Below, piece after piece: positions 1-4,858 of a DNA stretch of 5,142 bases; positions within the stretch are counted from its first letter, which is position 1; each line of letters starts with the position of its first letter. Position numbers and translations under genes: made by a program. Location of the stretch: contig JABEVH010000287.1 of NCBI GenBank assembly GCA_013043915.1, forward strand, positions 1 through 5,142. Direction: 5' to 3'. This DNA comes from Pseudomonadales bacterium (GTDB lineage: Bacteria > Pseudomonadota > Gammaproteobacteria > Pseudomonadales > Moraxellaceae). Under the pieces are notes generated by a model that had not been told where the DNA came from, ran no database searches, and saw nothing but the letters and a program-made list of their open reading frames with translations.

Positions 1-623
1 GCCAGCAGGGCGAAGGATCCCAGTACCCGTAGTGACAGAATATCCTTGGGGTTGGAGAGGTGAGCCAGCTGCGTGCCCGCATTGACGTACACCAGCGTGC
101 CCGGCAGCATGCCAATTTGGCTGACCAGATAGAAAATACCCGAACGCATTCGCGTCAAACCCAGCAGGACATTGACCAGAAAGAATGGAAACAAAGGTAG
201 CAGGCGTAAGGTAAGCAGGTAAAAAGCCCCCTCGCGCTCCAAGCCCTGGTCGATGCTTCGCATGCGATCGGAAAATCGTCTTTCTACGTAATCACGTAAG
301 AGATAACGTGCAACGAGGAAGGCAAACAGGGCCCCCAGGCTGGAGGCAAATGAAGCCAGCAGAGTACCCCGAGTTATGCCAAAGATTGCCCCAGCCGCCA
401 ACGTCATAATTGCTGCTCCTGGGATGGACAGGGCAGCCACCGCCACATAGAGGGAAAAGAAGCTGGCCATGAAGAACAGGGTGTGTTCTTGTTGCAGCGA
501 CATCAACACTGACATTTGTGCTTTCAGAAACGAAAGCGTCATGTAATGATGCCCGAGAAAAAACAGTGGGGCAGCGAACGACAGAAAGATGAACAGAAGC
601 ACAGAGCGTCGTACCATGCTCAT
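1..623 (-). CDS. TVP38/TMEM64 (VTT-domain) family inner-membrane protein, C-terminus beyond the window
   Basis: The reading frame starts at 623 and is open for 207 codons to the left edge, so the end is not seen. Seen: a hydrophobic N-terminal segment (about residues 8-24), a second at 50-68, then glycine-rich GAIFG (78-82) with small residues to about 104 and RYLLRDYVERRF (106-117). The VTT-domain signature follows: RLLPLFPF (140-147), N151 and GLT (155-157), with further hydrophobic segments to about 181. Known for the family: polytopic membrane proteins of about 220-240 residues, sometimes fused or adjacent to a mercuric-reductase-like flavoprotein; the biochemical role is poorly defined. 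The ATG at 623 overlaps the arsS stop as ATGA, favouring coupled translation; an alternative ATG lies at 617. By context it belongs to the arsS operon, perhaps acting in transport or membrane handling of arsenic compounds (inference). Family assignment is secure, function is not. Confidence 0.88.
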   Translation of the reverse strand, partial: MSMVRRSVLLFIFLSFAAPLFFLGHHYMTLSFLKAQMSVLMSLQQEHTLFFMASFFSLYVAVAALSIPGAAIMTLAAGAIFGITRGTLLASFASSLGALFAFLVARYLLRDYVERRFSDRMRSIDQGLEREGAFYLLTLRLLPLFPFFLVNVLLGLTRMRSGIFYLVSQIGMLPGTLVYVNAGTQLAHLSNPKDILSLRVLGSFALL

Positions 624-1600
624 GCTGCGCCCCCCATCAACGCTCCACCACAGCTGGAACCCTGTCCCGCCGTGCATCCGTAACAGTGATCCGCCACCCT
701 GATTCGTCTTTGCCGAAGATCTGTTTGTAGCAGATCACGCACATGCCAACGCAATGACTCGTTGTTGTTGGCTGACATGGGTAATCCCAGCTGCTGATTG
801 AAGTCACAGTCGTACAGATTACCCTGCCAGTCCACACTGATTAGTGTACGGCACATGAGGTTGGAGAGATTACTGGCCTGGTAGCTGGTCTTGAGCAGAG
901 CCATGTAGGCATCAAACTGACCTTGCGCCATCAAAATGGCGCCAAACCGTTGTATGGGCATGTTGGTCAGGGTAAACAGGGATGTGAACTGTAGGCCAAA
1001 ATTTTCGGACAGTTCACGACGATAAGCGTCCTCCAGTTTATTTTGATCAGGGGGCAAGGTCGCACCGATGGGGTTATAAACCAAGTTGAGAATTTTTCCA
1101 CTGGCGGGGATGCCGTAGCCCAGTTGATTCAGATGCTTCAGCACCGCTATACTTTTTTCGAAGGTTCCACTGCCACGTTGGTGATCAACATTGTCCGCGT
1201 TGTAGCAGGGGAGGGATGCAATGATCTCCACCTGATGGTCTGCCAGAAATTCAGCTGTATCTTCCTGGCCAGGTTCCTGCAGCACGGTGAGGTTACAGCG
1301 ATTGATGACGTGGATGCCGTTCTGTCGGGCATGGAGAACCAAGTCGCGGAAACGGGGATGCAGCTCTGGAGCTCCTCCCGTCAGATCCAGACGCAGGAGC
1401 GTTTCTCGCCCTATGAGCTGAACGATTTGATTCAACACCTCATCGTCCATCATCTCGGTTCGATGGGGACCGGCGTTGACGTGACAGTGTACGCAGCTCT
1501 GGTTGCAGCGATAGCCGAGATTAACTTGCAGGGTTTCCAGGTGAGTACGACGTATTTCCGGAAAATCAGTGGATTCCAATAAAGTCAGAGTAGATCTCAT
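620..1600 (-). CDS. arsS: Arsenosugar biosynthesis-type radical SAM/Cys-rich protein ArsS
   Basis: This 326-residue protein has the radical SAM CxxxCxxC motif at Cys32, Cys36 and Cys39 within YRCNQSCVHCHVNAGP, which binds the 4Fe-4S cluster. DLTGGAPE (72-79) matches the GGE-type SAM-binding motif. The C-terminal cysteine-rich part has Cys250, the stretch NLYDCDFNQQLG with Cys265, and the tail HCYGCTAGQGSSCGG (305-319; Cys306, Cys309, Cys317), which is diagnostic for the family. Known: ArsS acts after arsenite methylation by ArsM and is proposed to attach the deoxyadenosyl group in arsenosugar synthesis. Length is normal for the family. The ATG at 1600 is preceded by GGAG (1611-1608) seven bases upstream, a good ribosome binding site. 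It overlaps the following membrane-protein gene by four bases. No arsM is visible here. Substrate assignment rests on the family, since related radical SAM/Cys-rich proteins may have other substrates. Confidence 0.88.
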   Translation of the reverse strand: MRSTLTLLESTDFPEIRRTHLETLQVNLGYRCNQSCVHCHVNAGPHRTEMMDDEVLNQIVQLIGRETLLRLDLTGGAPELHPRFRDLVLHARQNGIHVINRCNLTVLQEPGQEDTAEFLADHQVEIIASLPCYNADNVDHQRGSGTFEKSIAVLKHLNQLGYGIPASGKILNLVYNPIGATLPPDQNKLEDAYRRELSENFGLQFTSLFTLTNMPIQRFGAILMAQGQFDAYMALLKTSYQASNLSNLMCRTLISVDWQGNLYDCDFNQQLGLPMSANNNESLRWHVRDLLQTDLRQRRIRVADHCYGCTAGQGSSCGGALMGGAA

Positions 1601-1633
1601 GGAGTGTCTCCAAGGTTGATAGTGCTAAGTCGG
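1601..1633 (-). promoter_or_regulatory. arsS leader with conserved CGACTTAG element and Shine-Dalgarno
   Basis: The 33 bases before the arsS ATG match the 33 bases before the truncated arsS-like start at 3167 without gaps at 24 of 33 positions. Fully conserved blocks are CGACTTAG (1632-1625) and TGGAGACA, which carries the ribosome binding site GGAG at 1611-1608. CGACTTAG lies exactly 24 bases before the ATG in both. It could be an operator or a leader-structure element; no known regulator site was recognised. I could not assign a convincing -35/-10 pair in 1634-1755. Confidence 0.5.
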
Positions 1634-1755
1634 GAGGACAGGCAGATTTCTTACACCCGTCTATGAGATTGGCCATAATTAGCGTGATTTTGCGCACTGA
1701 AACAGGTCATGGTCTCCGTGAGAATCGTGCCGGTTGCGACTTGCACTAATCTCGC

Positions 1756-1858
1756 TGCCCCGTCCGCTGTCCGCAAGGATTTTTTGCGTTACTCATCGGG
1801 CTGTTATTTCAAAATTTGCATGACCCAATTGGTGAAAATATCGCCAGTTGCATCGATT
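1756..1858 (+). repeat. 103-bp direct repeat, copy A
   Basis: This 103-bp stretch, beginning TGCCCCGTCCGCTGTCCGC and ending ATCGATT, recurs at 4633-4735 in the same orientation with three substitutions and no gaps. A diverged relative lies at 2954-3056. It has no terminal inverted repeats of its own. The flanking sequences of A and C do not match one another, so the 103 bp defines the unit or the surviving piece of one. It directly abuts the relaxase fragment that starts at 1862. It may be the end of an insertion sequence or a small mobile repeat; the family was not recognised. Confidence 0.85.
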
Positions 1859-1861
1859 GGT

Positions 1862-2194
1862 ATGGAAAAAGGCGATACCGCGCGCATCATCGAGACTCCC
1901 CCCGGCCGCATCACCGTGCAGCGGCAGGACGGCCAGCAGGTGGAATGGCGCCCGGCCTTGCAGCCGAACATGACAGCCTTCCGTGAACAGCCCCGCGTGC
2001 TGATCGAGGCCGACACTAAAAGCGCCACCGCCAACGAGTCCCTGTATTACGTGGCGATCAGTCGTGCCCGTGATGGCGTCACGCTGTACACTGACGACAA
2101 GGCAGCGCTGCCGGCGTCGATGGTGCGAGAAGATGGCAAGAGTGCGGCGCTGGAGGTTGGAACAAAACAGCAAGAGGTGGAGATAGAGAGGTAG
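1862..2194 (+). pseudogene. TraI/TrwC-type conjugative relaxase-helicase, internal and terminal deletions
   Basis: The frame codes for about 110 residues resembling the C-terminal helicase half of MobF-type relaxases. The first part, KGDTARI then RPALQPNMTAF (residues 4-40), matches the region before the last helicase motifs. The second part, VLIEADTKS then ESLYYVAISRAR (46-70) and LYTDDKAALP (75-84), carries SF1 helicase motif VI. In intact relatives these two parts are separated by many residues that include the HKxQG motif. Here they are joined directly at about nt 1985-1996 with the frame kept. The relaxase domain with its catalytic tyrosine and the Walker A motif are absent. The N-terminal side begins right at the end of repeat A, and the last ten residues before the stop (after ALEV) are not recognisable. 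It is a dead fragment of a conjugative plasmid or integrative element. It faces the toxin gene convergently. Confidence 0.82.
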
Positions 2195-2215
2195 TTGCCA
2201 TGAGAGCGTGGCTTG

Positions 2216-2512
2216 TTACCCGTGTGGAATATCACTGACCTGCAAATCCTGACGCTTGTGGATCACCGCTAGAATTCGGATATGGTCCGGCCTGATCTCG
2301 TAGAGAATCCGGTAGGAGTACAAGCCCAGCTCTCGAAAGGCGTCCTCGCTCAGCTCCGGCACCATGCGCCCGAGCCGGGGCAGTGCATCCAGCCCCAGGG
2401 TCTTCTGCACCAAGGCTTCGCTGACGCGTTTGGCATAGAGCGGGGAGTCCTTGGCGATGTAATCGTGAATATGGCGAAGCTGGGCCAACGCATGGTCTGA
2501 CCATCTCACCAT
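2216..2512 (-). CDS. ParE/RelE-superfamily type II toxin
   Basis: The 98-residue protein has the ParE-like layout: WSDHALAQL (4-12) and the following helices, LPRLGRMVPEL (44-54), REL (60-62), then the strand YRILYEI (67-73) and the final strand IRILAVIHKR (78-87) with basic residues typical of the C-terminal edge. Length is normal, so it appears intact. Known for the family: ParE toxins inhibit DNA gyrase, while RelE relatives cleave mRNA at the ribosome; sequence alone favours the ParE side. The ATG at 2512 lies inside the end of the antitoxin gene (seven-base overlap, ATGGTGA), so the toxin is translated after and coupled to the antitoxin. It is probably an addiction module from the same lost conjugative element as the neighbouring relaxase fragment (inference). 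Confidence 0.86.
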   Translation of the reverse strand: MVRWSDHALAQLRHIHDYIAKDSPLYAKRVSEALVQKTLGLDALPRLGRMVPELSEDAFRELGLYSYRILYEIRPDHIRILAVIHKRQDLQVSDIPHG

Positions 2513-2691
2513 GTCTGAATATCCCGCAGCACCTGGTCAGCGGGCGTGGTCTTGCCCTGATCGGCGTCGGCCTGCCCGCGCCGGATGTTCTCCAGCACGT
2601 AGAGCCGGTACATGATCTCCTCCATGTCGGCGGTATCGGGCAGGCGCTGGATGGCGTCCAGCGCTTCCTGCTTGGTGGTTTGCGTGTGCAT
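2506..2691 (-). CDS. Antitoxin partner of the ParE-type toxin
   Basis: A 61-residue acidic, probably all-helical protein. It has an N-terminal stretch QEALDAIQRLPDTADMEE, the core IMYRLYVLENIRRGQ (about 26-40) and a C-terminal tail PADQVLRDIQTW likely to wrap around the toxin. This resembles the small antitoxins encoded directly before ParE/RelE toxins whose core reads IMYRLYV followed by I(R/K)xGQ. No clear DNA-binding motif is visible. The start at 2691 is supported by GAGAGGA seven bases upstream. The gene overlaps the toxin by seven bases. It begins 14 bases after the stop of the truncated regulator-like frame, so it may be transcribed with it. Known role: neutralises the toxin by direct binding. 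Confidence 0.8.
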   Translation of the reverse strand: MHTQTTKQEALDAIQRLPDTADMEEIMYRLYVLENIRRGQADADQGKTTPADQVLRDIQTW

Positions 2692-2705
2692 GGCGGTTCC
2701 TCTCT

Positions 2706-2900
2706 TTAGATGCTCAAGCCGCCCAGTAGCTGCTTGGTCTGAAACTTGACGATCATGCCATCGAGCAGGGCGCGCACGATGCGGTGCTCATCATTCGGCA
2801 TATCGCCTACAGCCTCAAACTGGAGCCGTAGCTCATCGGAGAGGCTGAGCATTGATGCTAGCAAAAAATTACCCAGCAGTGTTTGTCGTAAATGACCCAA
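2706..2900 (-). pseudogene. C-terminal remnant of a probable XRE-type regulator
   Basis: This frame has a TTG at 2900 and an ATG at 2852. From about residue 14 it reads as an amphipathic helical tail: SLSDELRLQFEAVGDMPNDE then VRALLDGMIVKFQTKQLLG. This resembles the tail found after the helix-turn-helix domain in XRE-family regulators, which often have xQFEAVxxMxxxDxxVxxxLLDxxIxK. No helix-turn-helix is present upstream in any frame. Sequence before about 2860 is not recognisable and runs into the hairpins at 2897-2953, so the N-terminus was probably lost by deletion or insertion. It lies 14 bases before the antitoxin gene and may once have regulated it, or may still give a 48-residue peptide from 2852. 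The family call rests on a short segment and is tentative. Confidence 0.5.
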
Positions 2901-2918
2901 GGGTTTTGGCTCCCTTGG
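2897..2918. repeat. Inverted repeat, 7-bp arms, 8-base loop
   Basis: CCAAGGG at 2897-2903 is mirrored by CCCTTGG at 2912-2918 around TTTTGGCT. It overlaps by two bases the next inverted repeat (2917-2953). There is no T-run on either side to make it a clear terminator. It marks the boundary where the regulator remnant loses recognisable sequence. Confidence 0.6.
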
Positions 2919-2953
2919 ATTGCGGGTAGCTGTGGATAAGTATACCGCAATCC
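2917..2953. repeat. Inverted repeat with a perfect DnaA-box sequence in its loop
   Basis: GGATTGCGG (2917-2925) is perfectly mirrored by CCGCAATCC (2945-2953), with 19 bases between. The loop holds TGTGGATAA at 2931-2939, which on the minus strand is TTATCCACA, a perfect match to the consensus DnaA box TTATNCACA. Repeat copy B begins at the next base, 2954. It could be a leftover of a plasmid origin, a regulatory site or chance; a single box is weak evidence for an origin. Confidence 0.6.
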
Positions 2954-3056
2954 AGGTGCCCCGTTCGCATGTCCGCGAGACTTTTCTTGCTGACCAACGG
3001 TCTTGTTTTTGAAAAATTTAGCTGTCATTTTGCCGAAAAAAATGACTAGTTGATTT
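2954..3056 (+). repeat. Diverged copy B of the 103-bp repeat family
   Basis: It begins AGGTGCCCCGTTCGC, compared with AGGTGCCCCGTCCGC at copy C. It keeps the order of landmarks: TGTCCGC, a T-rich stretch, CGG, TGTTTTTGAAAAATTT (C: TGTTATTTCAAAATTT), and AGTTGA near the end. Identity is clearly lower than between A and C and small compensating gaps are needed. The end point is uncertain; unrelated or more diverged sequence continues to the junction with the arsS remnant near 3092. Confidence 0.55.
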
Positions 3057-3167
3057 GAAATTTAGTGTCGGTAGCCCTGAGATTTTACCATTCTGTAATG
3101 TTTCCAGTTTATTCCGATGAATTTCAGGAAAGTCGATGTAAGCTGATTGCACGGGAATGGGTGTCAT
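3018..3167 (-). pseudogene. N-terminal remnant of a second arsS-like gene
   Basis: From an ATG at 3167 the frame runs 49 codons to a TAA at 3018. Residues 12-25 read DFPEIHRNKLETLQ; the intact ArsS has DFPEIRRTHLETLQ at exactly the same residue positions, 11 of 14 identical. After codon 25 (nt 3093) similarity stops abruptly: the VNLGYRCNQSC segment with the cluster-binding cysteines is missing and the frame continues into AT-rich sequence near repeat copy B. At the nucleotide level, seven of the eleven identical residues use different codons, so this is not a recent duplication but an older paralogue or transferred copy, later truncated. The upstream leader is also shared with the intact gene. 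The product cannot be a radical SAM enzyme. The match is short but is supported by position, leader and codon pattern. Confidence 0.75.
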
Positions 3168-3200
3168 GAAATGTCTCCATTGTTCATACGACTAAGTCGT
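3168..3200 (-). promoter_or_regulatory. Leader of the arsS remnant with a perfect palindrome
   Basis: It matches the arsS leader at 24 of 33 positions, including GGAG and CGACTTAG at the same distance from the ATG. Here CGACTTAG is part of a perfect palindrome, ACGACT-A-AGTCGT (3188-3200), a shape typical of dimer-binding operators. It lies between two divergent starts (3167 minus, 3288 plus), so a bound protein could affect both. The regulator is unknown. Confidence 0.5.
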
Positions 3201-3219
3201 AATTGAGTAAGATTTATTA

Positions 3220-3232
3220 CGTTAGGGTAACG
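3220..3232. repeat. Short inverted repeat CGTTA-GGG-TAACG before a T-run
   Basis: A five-base stem with a three-base loop is followed three bases later by TTTTTT. It resembles a very weak terminator on the plus strand upstream of the DsbA-like gene, or an operator in the divergent promoter region. The stem is too short to assert either. Confidence 0.25.
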
Positions 3233-3287
3233 AAGTTTTTTATTCATTAAGGAAGATCATCAGTCCACACGACAGGGAGTATAAAAA

Positions 3288-4409
3288 ATGGGACGATCGC
3301 ATCGCTTGTTCAGTAGGATGATTGCTCAAACAATTACCAGTACTCAGGTCGATCAGTGGCGACAACAAGGATATGCTTTTTGTCGCAAAATCAGGAGGAA
3401 GCCACCGACGATTCTTTATTTTCATCAAGCTGATGACCCATACAGCCAACTTGCCGCATCCATGTTGCAGCCCTTGCAGGAGCGGTACCATATCAAGATA
3501 AGACCGTATCTTGTGCATTGTGAGAATGGGGTGGTGGATCACTCGCGCTTTGCTCAATGGGCTTGTCGCGATGCTGAACGGTTGTGTCATCGTTTTGGAT
3601 TGAATCCAGTTACAAATCAGTTTGAATGGCCAAATGGAAATGAGTTACTTAAAATGTTAGGGCACTACAGTAGTGCCATGTTTTATTTTGAAGGAACATG
3701 GTACTGGGGGATTGATCGTCTGCACTACCTTGAATATCGACTGATGCAATCCGGGTTGGCATCAGAAGCTTACATTCCTCTGGTTAGTCCACCAGAACTG
3801 AGGTTGCAACCACTTAAGACTAATCATGACAAACATTTGATTCATTTTTTCTGTTCGTTACGAAGCCCTTACACGTGGTTAGCGGTCCACCGCATGCGTA
3901 AATTGACTGAATTTTATTCTTGTGATCTAGAAATCAAATTTGTTTTACCTATGGTGATGCGCGGCATGCCGGTACCGCTTGCCAAACGTCTTTATATACT
4001 GCGTGATGCAAAACGTGAGTCACAACGTCTTGATCTGCCTTTTGGCAGAGTGGTTGATCCACTAGGGGTAGCGGTTGAACGAGGTTTGGCGTTACTTCAA
4101 TATGCGATCCAATTGGGAATAGGTCTTGATTTTCTTGAATCTTTTTTGAAAGGAGTTTTTGCTGAAGGTGTTGATGCAGAGTCGAATAAGGGATTATCGT
4201 TTCTGGCGCATCGTTCAGGTCTGACCCAAAGCGATATAGCTGATGCTCTGGCAGATTCATCTTGGCGTCAAGTCGCTGAATCAAATCGGCAAGAACTTTT
4301 GGCTCTGGGGTTATGGGGTGTACCTTCCTTTTATTGCGATGCCAAGCCAGCGCTATGGGGGCAGGATCGACTCTGGATGCTGGAAGAAGATCTTTTAAAC
4401 ATGAGCTAA
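3288..4409 (+). CDS. Double-module DsbA/HCCA-isomerase-like thioredoxin-fold protein
   Basis: This 373-residue protein appears to hold two copies of a DsbA/2-hydroxychromene-2-carboxylate isomerase (GST-kappa-like) fold. The C-terminal module (about 183-370) is complete. FFCSLRSPYTWLA (187-199) is the first strand with the active-site region, where Ser193 replaces the DsbA CxxC, as in HCCA isomerases. GVPSF (344-348) has the cis-proline, and WGQDRLWMLEEDL closes the module. The N-terminal module (about 40-152) is shorter: LYFHQADDPYSQLA (43-56) and WGIDRLHYLEYRL (140-152), which repeats the closing motif of module two. No signal peptide or CxxC redox pair is seen, so a cytoplasmic non-oxidase role is likely (family-based inference). 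AGGGAG at 3274-3279 sets the start at 3288 rather than the ATG at 3318. The gene is more AT-rich than the TraI and TA region and diverges from the arsS remnant. The substrate is unknown. Confidence 0.82.
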   Translation: MGRSHRLFSRMIAQTITSTQVDQWRQQGYAFCRKIRRKPPTILYFHQADDPYSQLAASMLQPLQERYHIKIRPYLVHCENGVVDHSRFAQWACRDAERLCHRFGLNPVTNQFEWPNGNELLKMLGHYSSAMFYFEGTWYWGIDRLHYLEYRLMQSGLASEAYIPLVSPPELRLQPLKTNHDKHLIHFFCSLRSPYTWLAVHRMRKLTEFYSCDLEIKFVLPMVMRGMPVPLAKRLYILRDAKRESQRLDLPFGRVVDPLGVAVERGLALLQYAIQLGIGLDFLESFLKGVFAEGVDAESNKGLSFLAHRSGLTQSDIADALADSSWRQVAESNRQELLALGLWGVPSFYCDAKPALWGQDRLWMLEEDLLNMS

Positions 4410-4417
4410 TGCGGATC

Positions 4418-4430
4418 AATATGTCATATT
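4418..4430. repeat. Perfect palindrome AATATG-T-CATATT after the DsbA-like gene
   Basis: A 6-1-6 palindrome nine bases after the stop codon at 4409. It is AT-rich with no following T-run, so it is not a convincing terminator. It could be a protein-binding site or chance in AT-rich DNA. Confidence 0.35.
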
Positions 4431-4507
4431 AGTAACTTCGATGTGTAATATCCATGCTTAGAAAGCGACTCAAAGGGGTGAATTTTTACTTTGGGTGGTC
4501 ATACGCA

Positions 4508-4630
4508 ATGAACAACAACAAAACGATTCGATTAGCATGGTTATGGGCATTGGTTTTTTATCTACAACATTCTGGCTGTATGCGGATATCGTACCGGCAT
4601 TGTCAAGTAAACCTCTGTATGGTGCAATGA
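4508..4630 (+). pseudogene. N-terminal fragment resembling NnrU/isoprenylcysteine methyltransferase-type membrane proteins
   Basis: Forty codons from the ATG at 4508 read MNNNKTIRLAWLWALVFYLQHSG and a basic stretch ending VQ. The hydrophobic segment LAWLWALVFYLQHS, followed by an MR and more basic residues, resembles the first helix and the (L/V)QHSxMxR motif of the NnrU/methanethiol S-methyltransferase-like membrane families (His21, Ser22). Intact members are about 200-250 residues with several membrane segments; here the frame stops at 4628-4630, two bases before repeat copy C. This suggests that insertion of the repeat or linked DNA truncated the gene. No strong ribosome binding site is visible. 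A competing frame from 4495 runs through into the repeat but shows no family resemblance. The family call is from a short motif and tentative. Confidence 0.42.
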
Positions 4631-4632
4631 GG

Positions 4633-4735
4633 TGCCCCGTCCGCTGTCCGCAAGGTTTTTTTGCGTTACTCATCGGGCTGTTATTTCAAAATTTGCATGA
4701 CCAAATTGGTGAAAATATCGCCAGTTGAATCGATT
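4633..4735 (+). repeat. 103-bp direct repeat, copy C
   Basis: It matches copy A (1756-1858) at 100 of 103 positions without gaps and in the same orientation. The three differences are A/T in the poly-T stretch, C/A in GACC(C/A)AATT, and C/A in GTTG(C/A)ATCG. The left flank is the truncated methyltransferase-like fragment; the right flank (from 4736) is the tail side of a transposase fragment on the other strand. The pair brackets 2,774 bp (1859-4632). Confidence 0.85.
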
Positions 4736-4858
4736 TTCCGAACTGAGTGACGGCACGTTGCTCTGCTTGTGCTTAATTCTTGCGCATTTTCTGGCTGCTG
4801 GCCGTGACAAGATGCGGATAATGATCCGTGGCTATCGTATCTTTTGCTGCAGGGGCTG

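Noticed and set aside
620..640. Selenocysteine read-through of the arsS TGA stop
   Set aside because: The family's Cys-rich tail is complete before the TGA, the TGA forms an ordinary ATGA overlap with the next gene, and no SECIS-like hairpin was identified.
1043..1582. A 179-codon plus-strand open frame opposite arsS
   Set aside because: It is the antisense shadow of a clearly conserved radical SAM gene and shows no recognisable domain.
1660..1710. A 14-codon minus-strand ORF upstream of arsS as a possible leader peptide
   Set aside because: No ribosome binding site, no attenuator hairpin, and no counterpart upstream of the arsS remnant.
1709..1861. N-terminal extension of the relaxase-fragment frame through repeat copy A
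   Set aside because: These residues come from translating the repeat in a frame not kept in other copies; relaxase similarity starts only at about 1862.
2893..3033. A 50-odd-codon minus-strand frame beginning in repeat copy B
   Set aside because: No good ribosome binding site, no recognised family, and the frame is not conserved in the A and C copies.
3949..4419. A 156-codon minus-strand open frame opposite the DsbA-like gene
   Set aside because: Antisense shadow; low-complexity composition and no family resemblance, while the plus strand has clear motifs and a ribosome binding site.
4470..4673. A minus-strand frame starting in repeat copy C
   Set aside because: The start in the repeat is not frame-conserved in copy B and the remainder is antisense to the methyltransferase-like fragment.
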